Notes: a model not told the origin generated them from the sequence alone. Counted from the stretch's first letter, positions 19,459-27,031 are shown. The stretch is DNA of 64,000 nucleotides from Amycolatopsis coloradensis (GCF_001953865.1 NZ_MQUQ01000003.1:571917-635916); one strand, 5' to 3'. Program-made: numbers and translations.

Positions 19459-19616
19459 CGGCGACCACCGCCGGTCAGGTCCAGCGGCAGCATTCCCCGG
19501 CAGGGAGCACATTCTGTCTCGCCGGGCAGCAGCTTCGCGAACCGCTTACAGACCGTGCAGCGCGTTCGGGTGACCCCGTCTAGCGGACGCTTGTTGCCAT
19601 CGTTTAGCGTTGTCAT
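19455..19616 (-). CDS. Small zinc-finger protein
   Basis: 53 aa (MTTLNDGNKRPLDGV...). Two CxxC pairs, CTVC at 20-23 and CAPC at 36-39, make a compact zinc ribbon. The stop overlaps the tra start by ATGA, so it is the leader cistron of the tra unit. It falls below common size cut-offs, so automated calls may miss it. Role unknown; perhaps DNA or protein contact during transfer. Confidence 0.65.
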   Translation of the reverse strand: MTTLNDGNKRPLDGVTRTRCTVCKRFAKLLPGETECAPCRGMLPLDLTGGGRR

Positions 19617-19641
19617 TGTTCACTTCCAGAGGTTGTGGACA

Positions 19642-19685
19642 GCGCAGAACCGGCGAGGTTCCTAGGCCAGTTACCGGTTCTGCGC
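19642..19685. repeat. Inverted repeat in the tra leader
   Basis: GCGCAGAACCGG (19642-19653) and CCGGTTCTGCGC (19674-19685), perfect 12-bp arms with a 20-nt loop. It lies in the 151-nt gap between the zinc-finger gene and the AMED_5909-like gene. Could be a terminator, an operator or part of a transfer locus (clt); nothing decides among these. Confidence 0.5.
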
Positions 19686-19767
19686 CTTACGGGACTTGCA
19701 CAGCGCGTGAGGACGTGTTTGTACGCCGCACGTCCCCACGCGCGTTTTTCGCTCTGTCATTCAGTTT

Positions 19768-20022
19768 CTAGCTGGCTTGCGACTTGCCCTTTTGGATCTG
19801 TGCGGCCACCTCCTCGGCCTTCCGCTCCTCGTAGCCCACCCAGTAACGAAGTTCGTGGTGATGCCCTCGGTCCACATCGGACACGGCGCGGTACATGCGC
19901 GCGTTGGCCTGGTGGAACTTCAGCCACGTCTCCAGGTTCGACCCCGGCTTCGGGCGACGAGCGGCAGCGACCGCGTGCGCGTCCCGGAGCGTTTGTGGCT
20001 CATTCCGGCCGGGTGTCGTCAT
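19768..20022 (-). CDS. AMED_5909 family protein
   Basis: 84 aa, helical and charged: TLRDAHAVAAARRPKPG, then YRAVSDVDRGHHHELRYWVG. The DRGHHHE stretch is the recognisable part of this Amycolatopsis element family. The start overlaps the upstream gene's 3' end by 23 nt. Found in AICEs; function unknown. Confidence 0.65.
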   Translation of the reverse strand: MTTPGRNEPQTLRDAHAVAAARRPKPGSNLETWLKFHQANARMYRAVSDVDRGHHHELRYWVGYEERKAEEVAAQIQKGKSQAS

Positions 20023-20248
20023 CGCGCACCGCCTGGTGCTTGGTGAGGAAGACGGCCAGTTCGTCCGCGCTGTCGCGGATTTGGCGAAGGAGCCGGATGA
20101 ACTCCGGCCACTCGGCCGGGTCGGACGGCGGCAGGATCGCCAGGCTGTCCGGGTCCAGATAGATCACCAGAGCGGGGTTCGCCGAACCATTGCCCTGCAT
20201 CCCCGCGACCGCCCGCCGCCCCGGCTTCCACATCGCGTTGAACGCCAC
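20000..20248 (-). CDS. AICE hypothetical protein (or 3' part of a frameshifted gene)
   Basis: 82 aa from GTG 20248 (VAFNAMWKPGRRAV). Contains NPALVIYLDPDSLAILPPSD and FIRLLRQIRDSADELAVFL. GC3-rich codons run from the start to the stop at 20000. GAGGAAGGG upstream may serve as a ribosome site. It overlaps the open frame of the next gene by ~230 nt, which is abnormal, so one of the two may be disturbed. Confidence 0.55.
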   Translation of the reverse strand: MAFNAMWKPGRRAVAGMQGNGSANPALVIYLDPDSLAILPPSDPAEWPEFIRLLRQIRDSADELAVFLTKHQAVRDDDTRPE

Positions 20249-20555
20249 GGACCTGCCCTTCCTCGCTGTAGGCGCGCATTTCCCAGGACCGCGCGTTCTC
20301 CTCGAACCCCTCGGCAGCCGCCGACACCGCAGCCAGCACCCACCACGGCAACTGGCCCTGAGTCGCCAGCTCCCGCCACGCAGACGCCACCGCCAAGGAA
20401 GCGACGGCCATGTCATGCGCCGCCAAGGCATCCCCACCTTGTGCGGTCCGTTGCGTCATCGCGCTGTAGTGGCGATACGCCGTCTCCCAGCTCTGGACCA
20501 GGTGCGGTGGAACCACGGCCACGCCCTGACTGCCAGGCACCCGGCCCGTCATCAC
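20019..20555 (-). CDS. AICE hypothetical protein, probably with a shifted 3' end
   Basis: The start is GTG 20555 or ATG 20552, overlapping the Pra-like stop. The first ~100 codons look real (VPPHLVQSWETAYRHYSAM, then AWRELATQGQLPWWVLAAV and FEENARSWEMRAYSEEG). Beyond about 20250 the frame loses GC3 bias although it stays open to 20019, while the neighbouring frame becomes coding. Either the natural stop was lost to a small indel or the two genes were once one. Function unknown. Confidence 0.5.
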   Translation of the reverse strand: MMTGRVPGSQGVAVVPPHLVQSWETAYRHYSAMTQRTAQGGDALAAHDMAVASLAVASAWRELATQGQLPWWVLAAVSAAAEGFEENARSWEMRAYSEEGQVRGVQRDVEAGAAGGRGDAGQWFGEPRSGDLSGPGQPGDPAAVRPGRVAGVHPAPSPNPRQRGRTGRLPHQAPGGAR

Positions 20556-21001
20556 GCCGCCTTGGGCGTGGACTCGGCAGTGTTGGAGGCACGGCCCGAC
20601 TTGGATGCGGCAGCCTTGAAACCGGTCGCGCGGAATACGTAGGACTGGTACTTGAACTCGCCCTGACCAGCCACCTTCGGCTCAGCCGTCAGGCCCTCCA
20701 GCTCAATCGGCCGCATACCCGGCAGCACCTCCGACGTGGTCGGCACTGGCTGCACATCGGCCAGGAACGTGACGTCGTAAGACGCGCGCTTGGAGTTGGT
20801 CTCGCTCGGGTCGGTGACCGTGGCCTTCCACTGCCGCTTGCCCGTCACTTCGTCGACCCGCTGACGAACAGGTCGGCCTGCGGAGCGGTCTTCCCGCGAC
20901 TGGTACTCGTTGTCCGGCGCGACCTCTCCGACCATCACCAGCCCCAGCGGGAACGCGGCATCAAAGTCGATCTCGAAACGGTGTCCCTTGGCGATCGCCA
21001 T
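20552..21001 (-). CDS. Pra-like plasmid replication/integration/excision activator
   Basis: 149 aa from ATG 21001 (MAIAKGHRFEIDFDAAFP). The family pattern is visible: FPLGLVMVGEV, then VDEVTGKRQWKATVTDPSE, LADVQPVP, RPIELEGLTAEP and a final YVFRATGF. In pSAM2, Pra switches on rep, xis and int and is repressed by KorSA. Here the promoter region holds a matched pair of operators shared with the divergent GntR gene. First gene of the leftward unit running to int. Confidence 0.72.
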   Translation of the reverse strand: MAIAKGHRFEIDFDAAFPLGLVMVGEVAPDNEYQSREDRSAGRPVRQRVDEVTGKRQWKATVTDPSETNSKRASYDVTFLADVQPVPTTSEVLPGMRPIELEGLTAEPKVAGQGEFKYQSYVFRATGFKAAASKSGRASNTAESTPKAA

Positions 21002-21048
21002 GTCGTCTGTCTCCTGTCGTCTCTGGAGCCCTACCGGGCTTGCACCTG

Positions 21049-21065
21049 TTAGAGGTAGTTCTATT
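21049..21065. promoter_or_regulatory. KorSA-type operator 1
   Basis: TTAGAGGTAGTTCTATT; the reverse complement of operator 2 matches it at 15 of 17 positions. It overlaps a plausible -10 (TTAATA/TAATAG) of the pra promoter on the minus strand. Confidence 0.65.
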
Positions 21066-21089
21066 AAGCGCTTCGCTGCACCAGTTGTC

Positions 21090-21106
21090 AATAGAACTAT
21101 CTCTAT
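21090..21106. promoter_or_regulatory. KorSA-type operator 2
   Basis: AATAGAACTATCTCTAT, inverted copy of operator 1. It overlaps the minus-strand -35 TTGACA (21092-21087) and faces the divergent GntR gene, so a single repressor could control both directions. Confidence 0.65.
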
Positions 21107-21169
21107 CGGGCTCCGTAGGCCATGATGGGGTGATACCGCTAGCGTTATCGACCGACGAAGGAGGACCAG

Positions 21170-21937
21170 GTGGGCACTGGCTACCGCGAGCTGGCCGCGA
21201 TCCTGCGAGACGCGATCCAGCGGGGCGACTACGCCCCGGACACCACGCTGCCCAAACAAGACGAGCTTGCCGACGAGTACGACGTCAACGTCAACACTGT
21301 CCGCAAGGCCGTCGGAGTCCTCGAAGCCGAAGGGCTGGTCACGCCGATCAGGCGACGCGGGACTGTCGTCCGAGCCCGGCCGCCCATGAAGCGCTTAGGC
21401 AAGGACCGGTACGCGAAGAGCAAGTGGAAGTACGGCGACACCGTCGCCTTCGTCGCAGACCGCGAAGCTTCCGGCCGCGACTGGAAACCGACTGACCAGA
21501 CACAGACCGTCGCCAAGGTCGAAGCTGACCGAGAAGTCGCGGATGCCCTCGGCGTCATGGTCGGATCACCGGTCTATGAGCGGGCACGACTGGTCACGGA
21601 CGCGGGCCAGCCCACCCACATGCTGACGAGCTACTACCGGCCCGCCGACGTCGAAGGCACCCCTATCGTCGACCCGACCCCCGGTCCAGCGGGACGAGGT
21701 GGCGGGTTCCTGGTCCTCACCTTGCAAGGTCTTGAGCCGGACACCATGACCGAGACCTTCTACGCCAGGATGCCGACGCCCGACGAGGCGGAGCAGCTCG
21801 AACTCCCCGCAGGCGAACCCGTCATGGTGCTTCAACGACGCACGTACACAGGTGACGGCCGCGTAGTCGAGTTCGCGCGTGGCGTGCATGCCGCGAGCCG
21901 TTTCTCCTGGACCTACACTTTCAAAATCCCCGACTGA
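21170..21937 (+). CDS. GntR/UTRA family repressor (KorSA-like)
   Basis: 255 aa. N-terminal winged helix (YRELAAILRDAIQRGDY, LPKQDELADEYDVNVNTVRK) and C-terminal UTRA ligand domain (from about residue 100, with ETFYARMPTPDEAEQL). GTG 21170 follows AAGGAGG. KorSA-type proteins keep AICEs silent by repressing pra and their own gene; the paired 17-bp operators fit that role. Gene intact. Confidence 0.85.
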   Translation: MGTGYRELAAILRDAIQRGDYAPDTTLPKQDELADEYDVNVNTVRKAVGVLEAEGLVTPIRRRGTVVRARPPMKRLGKDRYAKSKWKYGDTVAFVADREASGRDWKPTDQTQTVAKVEADREVADALGVMVGSPVYERARLVTDAGQPTHMLTSYYRPADVEGTPIVDPTPGPAGRGGGFLVLTLQGLEPDTMTETFYARMPTPDEAEQLELPAGEPVMVLQRRTYTGDGRVVEFARGVHAASRFSWTYTFKIPD

Positions 21938-21951
21938 TCCTGGAGACCCAG

Positions 21952-22614
21952 ATGCCCGAGCGTTCGACCACCCTGCCGGACGACCTCCGCGCCGACGTCC
22001 AGACGCTCTGGGACTACCACGACATGCACCACGAACTCCGGCCCTCCGACGTCGGGATCGGACTCGGTAGTCACGATCTCGGGGTCGCGACCTTCACCGC
22101 GGAACTGTTCCACGCTGGAATGTTCCCGCTCATCGTCTTCACCGGGGCCAATGCGCCGACGACTGTCGAGCGGTTTCCGCGCGGCGAGGCGGTGCACTAC
22201 CGCGAACATGCGCTTGAGCTGGGCGTGCCGGATGACGCCATCCTGGTCGAGCCCGAGGCGCGGAACACCGGTGACAACATCACGCTCACTCGCACGCTTC
22301 TGGAATCTCGCGGCATCGAGGTGGGATCGGTCATTCTCATCTCTCGGCCGTACCAGCAGCGACGCGCCTACGCGACCTGCAAGAAGCTCTGGCCCGAGGT
22401 CGACGTCATCTGCGCTTCGCGGCCACTCCCGCTGGATGAGTACATCGAGAGCATCGGCGACGTGGACAGGGTCATCAACATGCTGGTCGGCGACACCCAG
22501 CGCATCACTGTCTACGCCGGACGCGGCTTCGCTATCCACCAAGAGGTCGCAAAGGATGTTATTGACTCGTACGAGCACCTGATCCAAGAAGGTTTCACAA
22601 AGCGCCTCATCTGA
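21952..22614 (+). CDS. YdcF family (DUF218) protein
   Basis: 220 aa. DUF218 fold with GIGLGSHDLGVA at the phosphate-loop position, FPLIVFTGANAP, NTGDNITLTRTLLESRG and SRPYQQRRAYATCKKLWP. YdcF-type proteins bind nucleotides or SAM, but the reaction is not known. It starts 14 nt after the repressor gene and may be co-transcribed. A degraded relative lies just beyond attR at 27101, showing that this gene travels with the element class. Confidence 0.85.
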   Translation: MPERSTTLPDDLRADVQTLWDYHDMHHELRPSDVGIGLGSHDLGVATFTAELFHAGMFPLIVFTGANAPTTVERFPRGEAVHYREHALELGVPDDAILVEPEARNTGDNITLTRTLLESRGIEVGSVILISRPYQQRRAYATCKKLWPEVDVICASRPLPLDEYIESIGDVDRVINMLVGDTQRITVYAGRGFAIHQEVAKDVIDSYEHLIQEGFTKRLI

Positions 22615-22679
22615 CGTCAGATCGCCGACGCGCGACTATCATCTACCCCAAGTAACGATCTGCCACCAGCGGAGTTCAT

Positions 22680-23579
22680 ATGACCGAGCCGACCGGACTT
22701 GACCTACTCGGCAACGCGTACTCGTTTATCAACGAGTCTCTTCGCTGCGCCCAAGGGGCGACAGAAGACCCGGCGCGTTGGAAATTTGCCGTCGTACACG
22801 CCACCCAGGCACTCGAACTCTTTTTCAAGGAGCGCCTTCGTCGCGTCCATCCACTATTTGTTTATTCTAATGTAGACAAGCCTCGCCACACCGTGTCCCT
22901 CGAACTGGCCATGGAGCGACTAGCAAGTTGTGGCGTGCAGATCGAAGCCGATGAACTAAAACAATTACGTGAAGCTCGCGACTTCAGGAATGCAATCGTT
23001 CACTTCGATATCAATGTGACGAACGAACAGCTAAAAGCTGCATATATCGTCCTTCTTGAATTTGCGCATTCCTTTCTTGCCAACGAACTTGAAGATGAAA
23101 TTCACGCCCACACTGAACGGGACTTGTGGGCGACCGAAGCGGCCTTAATGAGTGAATTTCAGCGCGAGTTCGTGCCCTATAACGGCATGACCATTATCCG
23201 AAGGTTTCCACTCGAAATTATTTAATCTCAAATACCAAAAGCACTCAAAATCGACGAGAAATCTTGGGCGGGAATTCCCTATGGTGACGCCGAGAACGTT
23301 GAGCGGGTCAAATCAGGCTGGTCTAGTGCAGACCTTCCCGATAGTTTCGAGTTCCCATGCCATGACTGCGCAGCCGCCAACGGTCAATATCACGCCCGCG
23401 GCTGCGACACCGAGATCTGCCCCCGATGCAAAGGGCAACTTTTGAGCTGCGACTGCGACTGGCAGGAACCGCTATGGTTCTTTACTGACGACTTCGGCCC
23501 ACTAACTCAAGAAAGAGAGCCAGCAAAAGTCAACGATATTCGTTCGAACTCGTCCCTGAACGAGCCGGCGCCTGGGTGA
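22680..23579 (+). pseudogene. HEPN protein with C-terminal zinc ribbon, interrupted by TAA
   Basis: ATG 22680 after GGAG. Codons 1-181 form a helical HEPN domain with the RNase motif RNAIVH (Arg103-His108). TAA at 23223-23225 stops it. The same frame then stays open for 117 further codons to TGA 23577 and encodes a zinc ribbon (CHDC, then GCDTEICPRCKGQ and CDCDW). No start codon precedes the second part until the zinc ribbon is nearly over. So this looks like one ~299-codon gene with a nonsense mutation. The HEPN part could still be made alone. AT-rich codons contrast with the element backbone, suggesting separate acquisition. Confidence 0.7.
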
Positions 23580-23778
23580 CCGTTGCCAACGCGACGCGGG
23601 CCTGAACCTCGTGACAACACGGTAACCAGCAAAGCGAAGCAAGTTGAAGGACGCAGAATGGGCCGTGCCCGCACAGCTTCTCTCTGTTCACGAAGTGGCC
23701 TTCTAGTTGTTCCACCGGCAATGGAATTCCGCTACAATTCACCCAACCAAGCCGGAGCCCGACAGGTGGAGATAAAGG
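23580..23778 (+). promoter_or_regulatory. Intergenic region with promoter for DUF262 gene
   Basis: A TACAAT (-10 like) lies at 23733-23738 with a weak TTCCAC 17 bases upstream. GGTGGAG precedes the ATG at 23779. Suggests the DUF262 gene has its own promoter. No other structure seen. Confidence 0.35.
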
Positions 23779-25602
23779 ATGACTGAAGCTTCGTCTAGCG
23801 TTGAGTTAATTCCGATCAAGAGCCAGACGAGAACCATCCAAACCTGCTTCCAACACTGTCTATATGAAGTTCCGAACTTCCAGCGTCCATATAGCTGGTC
23901 GTCTGACCAGCTAGAAGACTTTTGGAACGACGTCGTACTTGCACAAGGCGACTTCTTCTTCGGATCCACCGTTACGTGGGTGAGCGAGAAAAGAGATCTC
24001 TTTAATGACACCTACTCTATCATTGATGGCCAGCAACGCCTAACCACGAGCGCGATTGCACTGTCAGTCGTTCGAGATTCTTTTCTCAAAATTTCCGAAA
24101 AAGCCGCCGCTATCGGCGATTCCGAGACGAGCGAGGCGGCAAAGAAGCAAGAGAACGCCACGCAGAAGTATCTGATTTCCGCAGATGATGACGACAATTT
24201 ATACCCAGTAATTAAGCGTCCAGAGGAGATGTTCTACGAAGTTATTCAGAATCCGAGCGCAATCCCGTCTAACGCAAAATGGAATCGCAGCGCCGAACGC
24301 ATCGGCGAGGCTAGGGAATTTTTCGAAGATCGCGTGACTCACGCATTAATTGAGCTCTCCTCGGGCGATCAGATCGAGCTATTAAAGTCCATTCGAGGTA
24401 ACCTGCTTAAGGCTCGCGTTATCCAGGTCGAATTGACTTCAGAAGAAGATGGCTTTCTCATCTTCGAGACCCTCAATACTCGTGGCACAGATCTGCGTAT
24501 ATCTGATCTCGTTAAGAACCTGTTGATCAGGCGCAGTGCATCAAACCCTCCCGACCGAAAAGCGATTGCCGATAGATGGGATCGTCTCGTCGATAAGGTT
24601 CAGGACGGCCGCATCAGCATAGATGTCGTCGATCGATTTATCTGGCAATCGTGGAACTCGCGGCGCACTGCGGTAAAAGAGCCGGAGTTATTCAAAGCAA
24701 TCAGCAGTCGACTTGGTTCTGAGTCCTGTAAGCATATTTCATACCTAGAAGAACTCGAAATGGACACTGCGACATACGAGTGGCTAGAGTATGAAGATGT
24801 ACAGGTTCAGCCTAAGGTAAAGGGCGTACGCAACGCCCTTTCGGTACCCGACTTCGTCGATAGCGTTCGCGCGTTGGCCATATTTAACGTCTCGGTAGCA
24901 AATTCGACCGTGCTGGCCATCGCACGAAAATATCAAGAGACTCAGCTTGTGAAGGAATCTCAACTTATTGAGGTTATGCGCCTTGTAGAGAATTTTCACT
25001 TTCAGTTTACAGCTTTGACAAACAGTGGATCGACAGGCGGCACGCGAGGTCGCTACAACCGATTTGCCGTACGCCTTGAAGCTGCGACAACTAAAGCACA
25101 AGTCTCCGAGGCAATCGCAGATCTTAGGACGCGGTTGCGTGCCAGTCTGCCTTCGCGTGAACGCGCCAAAGCAACTTTTCAGAAACTTTTCTACGCTCCT
25201 TCTCTCCAGCTGAACCAGGCGCAAAAGATTCGTGCTCGTAAGATATTTATTGCTTACGTCCTCATGGCTTTCGCGAAAGCTGAGAGGTTGGTACCCGCAG
25301 GACAGAACCTCGCATCTTGGTCGATCGAGCATATCAAGCCACAGGCCATGGGCACAAACGACAGTCAAGATCTTGTTTACTCGATTGGCAATTTGACATT
25401 GTTAACCAGTGAGTTCAACAATTCATTAGGGGATTCCGGCTTGCCGAAGAAAGTAGAGGCACTACAAAAGTCCCACGTGTATTTAGACTCCGAATTGCTG
25501 TCGTGGACGGAAGGCGAAGCGCAGTTTCCTTCTGACGAGCAGATAAGCAAACGCTCAGCTCAGCTAGCCACAGAAGCGCTTGACCGAGTCTGGAGCCTCT
25601 AG
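23779..25602 (+). CDS. DUF262/DUF1524 (GmrSD-like) nuclease, putative defence protein
   Basis: 607 aa, full length. The N-terminal DUF262 (ParB/Srx-like NTPase) has VPNFQRPYSW at 31-40 and the nucleotide motif IDGQQRLTT at 82-90, plus FETLNTRGTDLRISDLVKN. The C-terminal DUF1524 His-Me finger nuclease has IEHIKPQ (His518) and IGNLTLLTSEFNNSLG (Asn538, Asn547/548). This fused order is that of single-chain GmrSD-type modification-dependent restriction enzymes. The AT-rich codon use marks it as cargo. It lies downstream of the HEPN gene on the same strand. Target modification unknown. Confidence 0.88.
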   Translation: MTEASSSVELIPIKSQTRTIQTCFQHCLYEVPNFQRPYSWSSDQLEDFWNDVVLAQGDFFFGSTVTWVSEKRDLFNDTYSIIDGQQRLTTSAIALSVVRDSFLKISEKAAAIGDSETSEAAKKQENATQKYLISADDDDNLYPVIKRPEEMFYEVIQNPSAIPSNAKWNRSAERIGEAREFFEDRVTHALIELSSGDQIELLKSIRGNLLKARVIQVELTSEEDGFLIFETLNTRGTDLRISDLVKNLLIRRSASNPPDRKAIADRWDRLVDKVQDGRISIDVVDRFIWQSWNSRRTAVKEPELFKAISSRLGSESCKHISYLEELEMDTATYEWLEYEDVQVQPKVKGVRNALSVPDFVDSVRALAIFNVSVANSTVLAIARKYQETQLVKESQLIEVMRLVENFHFQFTALTNSGSTGGTRGRYNRFAVRLEAATTKAQVSEAIADLRTRLRASLPSRERAKATFQKLFYAPSLQLNQAQKIRARKIFIAYVLMAFAKAERLVPAGQNLASWSIEHIKPQAMGTNDSQDLVYSIGNLTLLTSEFNNSLGDSGLPKKVEALQKSHVYLDSELLSWTEGEAQFPSDEQISKRSAQLATEALDRVWSL

Positions 25603-25697
25603 GCAAAGCGCTGGCTTGATTTCAGCGCCACCTCATTGTCGTCCGGAGCCCAACTCTCTGCGTGATACTGTTTCTTGCCGAACTTGGCTCTATAAGA

Positions 25698-26300
25698 TCA
25701 AGAGCGGCCCGCAAGCGTGCCGCCGCCGAGGACCGCTCGGCCTCCGCTCCGCTCTGGCCGGCGGCCTCGGCGCGACGTGTTGTGACCTGGCTCCGAGCCC
25801 AGATCGAGCCGCATCTTCGCGACGACTGCATCAAGTGCCTGTATGAAGGCGTCGGCCTCTACACCATCTGTTCGCCCGTCCGCCCGCGCGTCTTGATTAG
25901 GAGTCAACGCCTCAACCGCCTGCGCAGCCGCTGAAACCACGTCAAGTGGGGCCAGGAACCGAATCTGCCCGTACACCATCGCGGCCGAGTCACCGAGCTC
26001 ACGTACGTCATTGGTCAACTGCGCAACTGTCTTCGTCGCTCCGGCCTGTCCGAACCTAGTCTTCGCTTGACGGTGTTTGCTCGCTGCGTCACCGAGTTCG
26101 TCGACGACCCTCCGGTAGGCGGCAACCACTCGATAGAACTCTGCGTAGACGCCTGACCGACGCTCCCGAGCACGTTCGATGCGCATCTCCTCTGCCCTCC
26201 TGTGCTCGCGCCAGGCGGCGACTCCCACCGTTACAAGGACGCCTAGGAGACCAACCGCGGCTACAACCAAGGTTCCCCACCAGGGAGTAGGTCCAGTCAT
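25698..26300 (-). CDS. Membrane-anchored coiled-coil protein
   Basis: 200 aa from ATG 26300. One transmembrane helix near the N-terminus (TLVVAAVGLLGVLVTVGVAA) is followed by a long charged coiled coil (REHRRAEEMRIERARERRSG, then YRRVVDELGD). The C-terminal tail is Arg/Gly-rich. It is convergent with the DUF262 gene. Such proteins occur in actinobacterial accessory regions, without known function. Confidence 0.6.
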   Translation of the reverse strand: MTGPTPWWGTLVVAAVGLLGVLVTVGVAAWREHRRAEEMRIERARERRSGVYAEFYRVVAAYRRVVDELGDAASKHRQAKTRFGQAGATKTVAQLTNDVRELGDSAAMVYGQIRFLAPLDVVSAAAQAVEALTPNQDARADGRTDGVEADAFIQALDAVVAKMRLDLGSEPGHNTSRRGRRPERSGGRAVLGGGTLAGRS

Positions 26301-26533
26301 CGTGCTCCGCTCTTGAGTTAGACGTCGCTCCGCTCGGGAGAGTAGGAGAGCTCGATCGGGCGGCCACGGCAGCACGCCCAATGCTGTATGGATCGTGACG
26401 TCGTTAGGCAAGCCGTAGCGCCCGACAACCAGTGCCTGCGCCGCAGCGCGCCGCCGACGCCTCGTCGAGCAAGAATGCTTCGTCGCCCGGACGGCCGCTG
26501 AAGTCGACGCCGCTGATCTCTAGCGTCGAACCC

Positions 26534-26770
26534 ATGGACGCCACACCGTACGAATGGACACCGCACGGACTGCCCCGCTACCGTTCGCGAGATGCTCCGG
26601 CCTTTCTGTGCACGGAGACTCAACTACGCGGACTCGGGTTGGTGCCGGGGAGCTCGCCCTGTGCGTACGTCGACTCGCAGTACGGCCCAGCCGCCTTGTA
26701 TCTGGTCACCGAGGCGAGGCTTTCTCAGCCCGAGAAGTGGCCGCTGAACCACCCAGAAGCCGGATCGTGA
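26534..26770 (+). CDS. RRQRL-like small AICE protein
   Basis: 78 aa from ATG 26534. The pattern HGLPRYRSRDAPAFL, then TETQLRGLGLVPG, resembles the actinobacterial RRQRL-motif zinc-binding proteins of AICEs, although the RRQRL itself reads TETQL here, so the assignment is loose. Last gene before attR, followed by a good terminator hairpin. Confidence 0.5.
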   Translation: MDATPYEWTPHGLPRYRSRDAPAFLCTETQLRGLGLVPGSSPCAYVDSQYGPAALYLVTEARLSQPEKWPLNHPEAGS

Positions 26771-26785
26771 CAACGGCCGGTAGCA

Positions 26786-26819
26786 CCGGGTCAAGGCGGG
26801 AAGGCGTGCCTTGACCCGG
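26786..26819 (+). terminator. Terminator hairpin
   Basis: CCGGGTCAAGGC (26786-26797) pairs perfectly with 26808-26819 across a 10-nt loop, 15 nt after the stop of the small AICE gene. Confidence 0.6.
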
Positions 26820-26884
26820 CACCACCGTCCGCGTGCTGGCTTCGTATCGGGGTGGCGGGTGAGGACTGGGTGGGGGCAGCTCAT

Positions 26885-26901
26885 GCCATTAGCGTGCCAT
26901 T
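26885..26901. promoter_or_regulatory. Putative integrase arm-type binding site (right)
   Basis: GCCATTAGCGTGCCATT, matching the left site at 15794-15810 in 15 of 17 positions and in the same orientation, ~90 nt inside attR. The rest of 26820-26987 shows no gene. Confidence 0.4.
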
Positions 26902-26987
26902 CAGGCCGGTCAACCAAGGTCAACGCCAGGCATCGCGGGAGACGAGCGTCCGCAGGTCAGGGCCACTTTCCAGCATGATCACCCTGG

Positions 26988-27031
26988 TTCCCAAGCTGAA
27001 TACGCGGGTTCGATTCCCGTCATCCGCTCTC
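26988..27031. repeat. attR core direct repeat
   Basis: 44 bp identical to attL and equal to the 3' portion of the tRNA-Gly from the anticodon loop onward. It is not a tRNA gene, because the 5' half is absent. A near copy of the tRNA terminator follows at 27036-27080. Confidence 0.92.

Larger units (their letters stand above)
15674..27031. mobile_element. Integrated AICE (pSAM2/pMEA-like) in tRNA-Gly, decaying
   Basis: Bounded by identical 44-bp repeats at 15674-15717 and 26988-27031, an 11.3-kb unit. It contains the pSAM2-type set: tyrosine integrase, Xis, replication initiator remnant, FtsK-like Tra, Pra-like activator and KorSA-like repressor. Cargo follows (ydcF, HEPN/zinc-ribbon, DUF262). 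rep is internally deleted and tra has two frameshifts, so autonomous replication and transfer should be lost. Excision could still work because int, xis and att look whole. Confidence 0.88.

Noticed and set aside
23223-23225. TAA as a recoded or read-through codon
   Set aside because: TAA is not used for selenocysteine or pyrrolysine and no recoding structure was seen; a nonsense mutation is simpler.
26988-27031. Second tRNA-Gly gene
   Set aside because: Only the 3' part from the anticodon loop is present, with no acceptor 5' strand or D arm. It is the attR copy.
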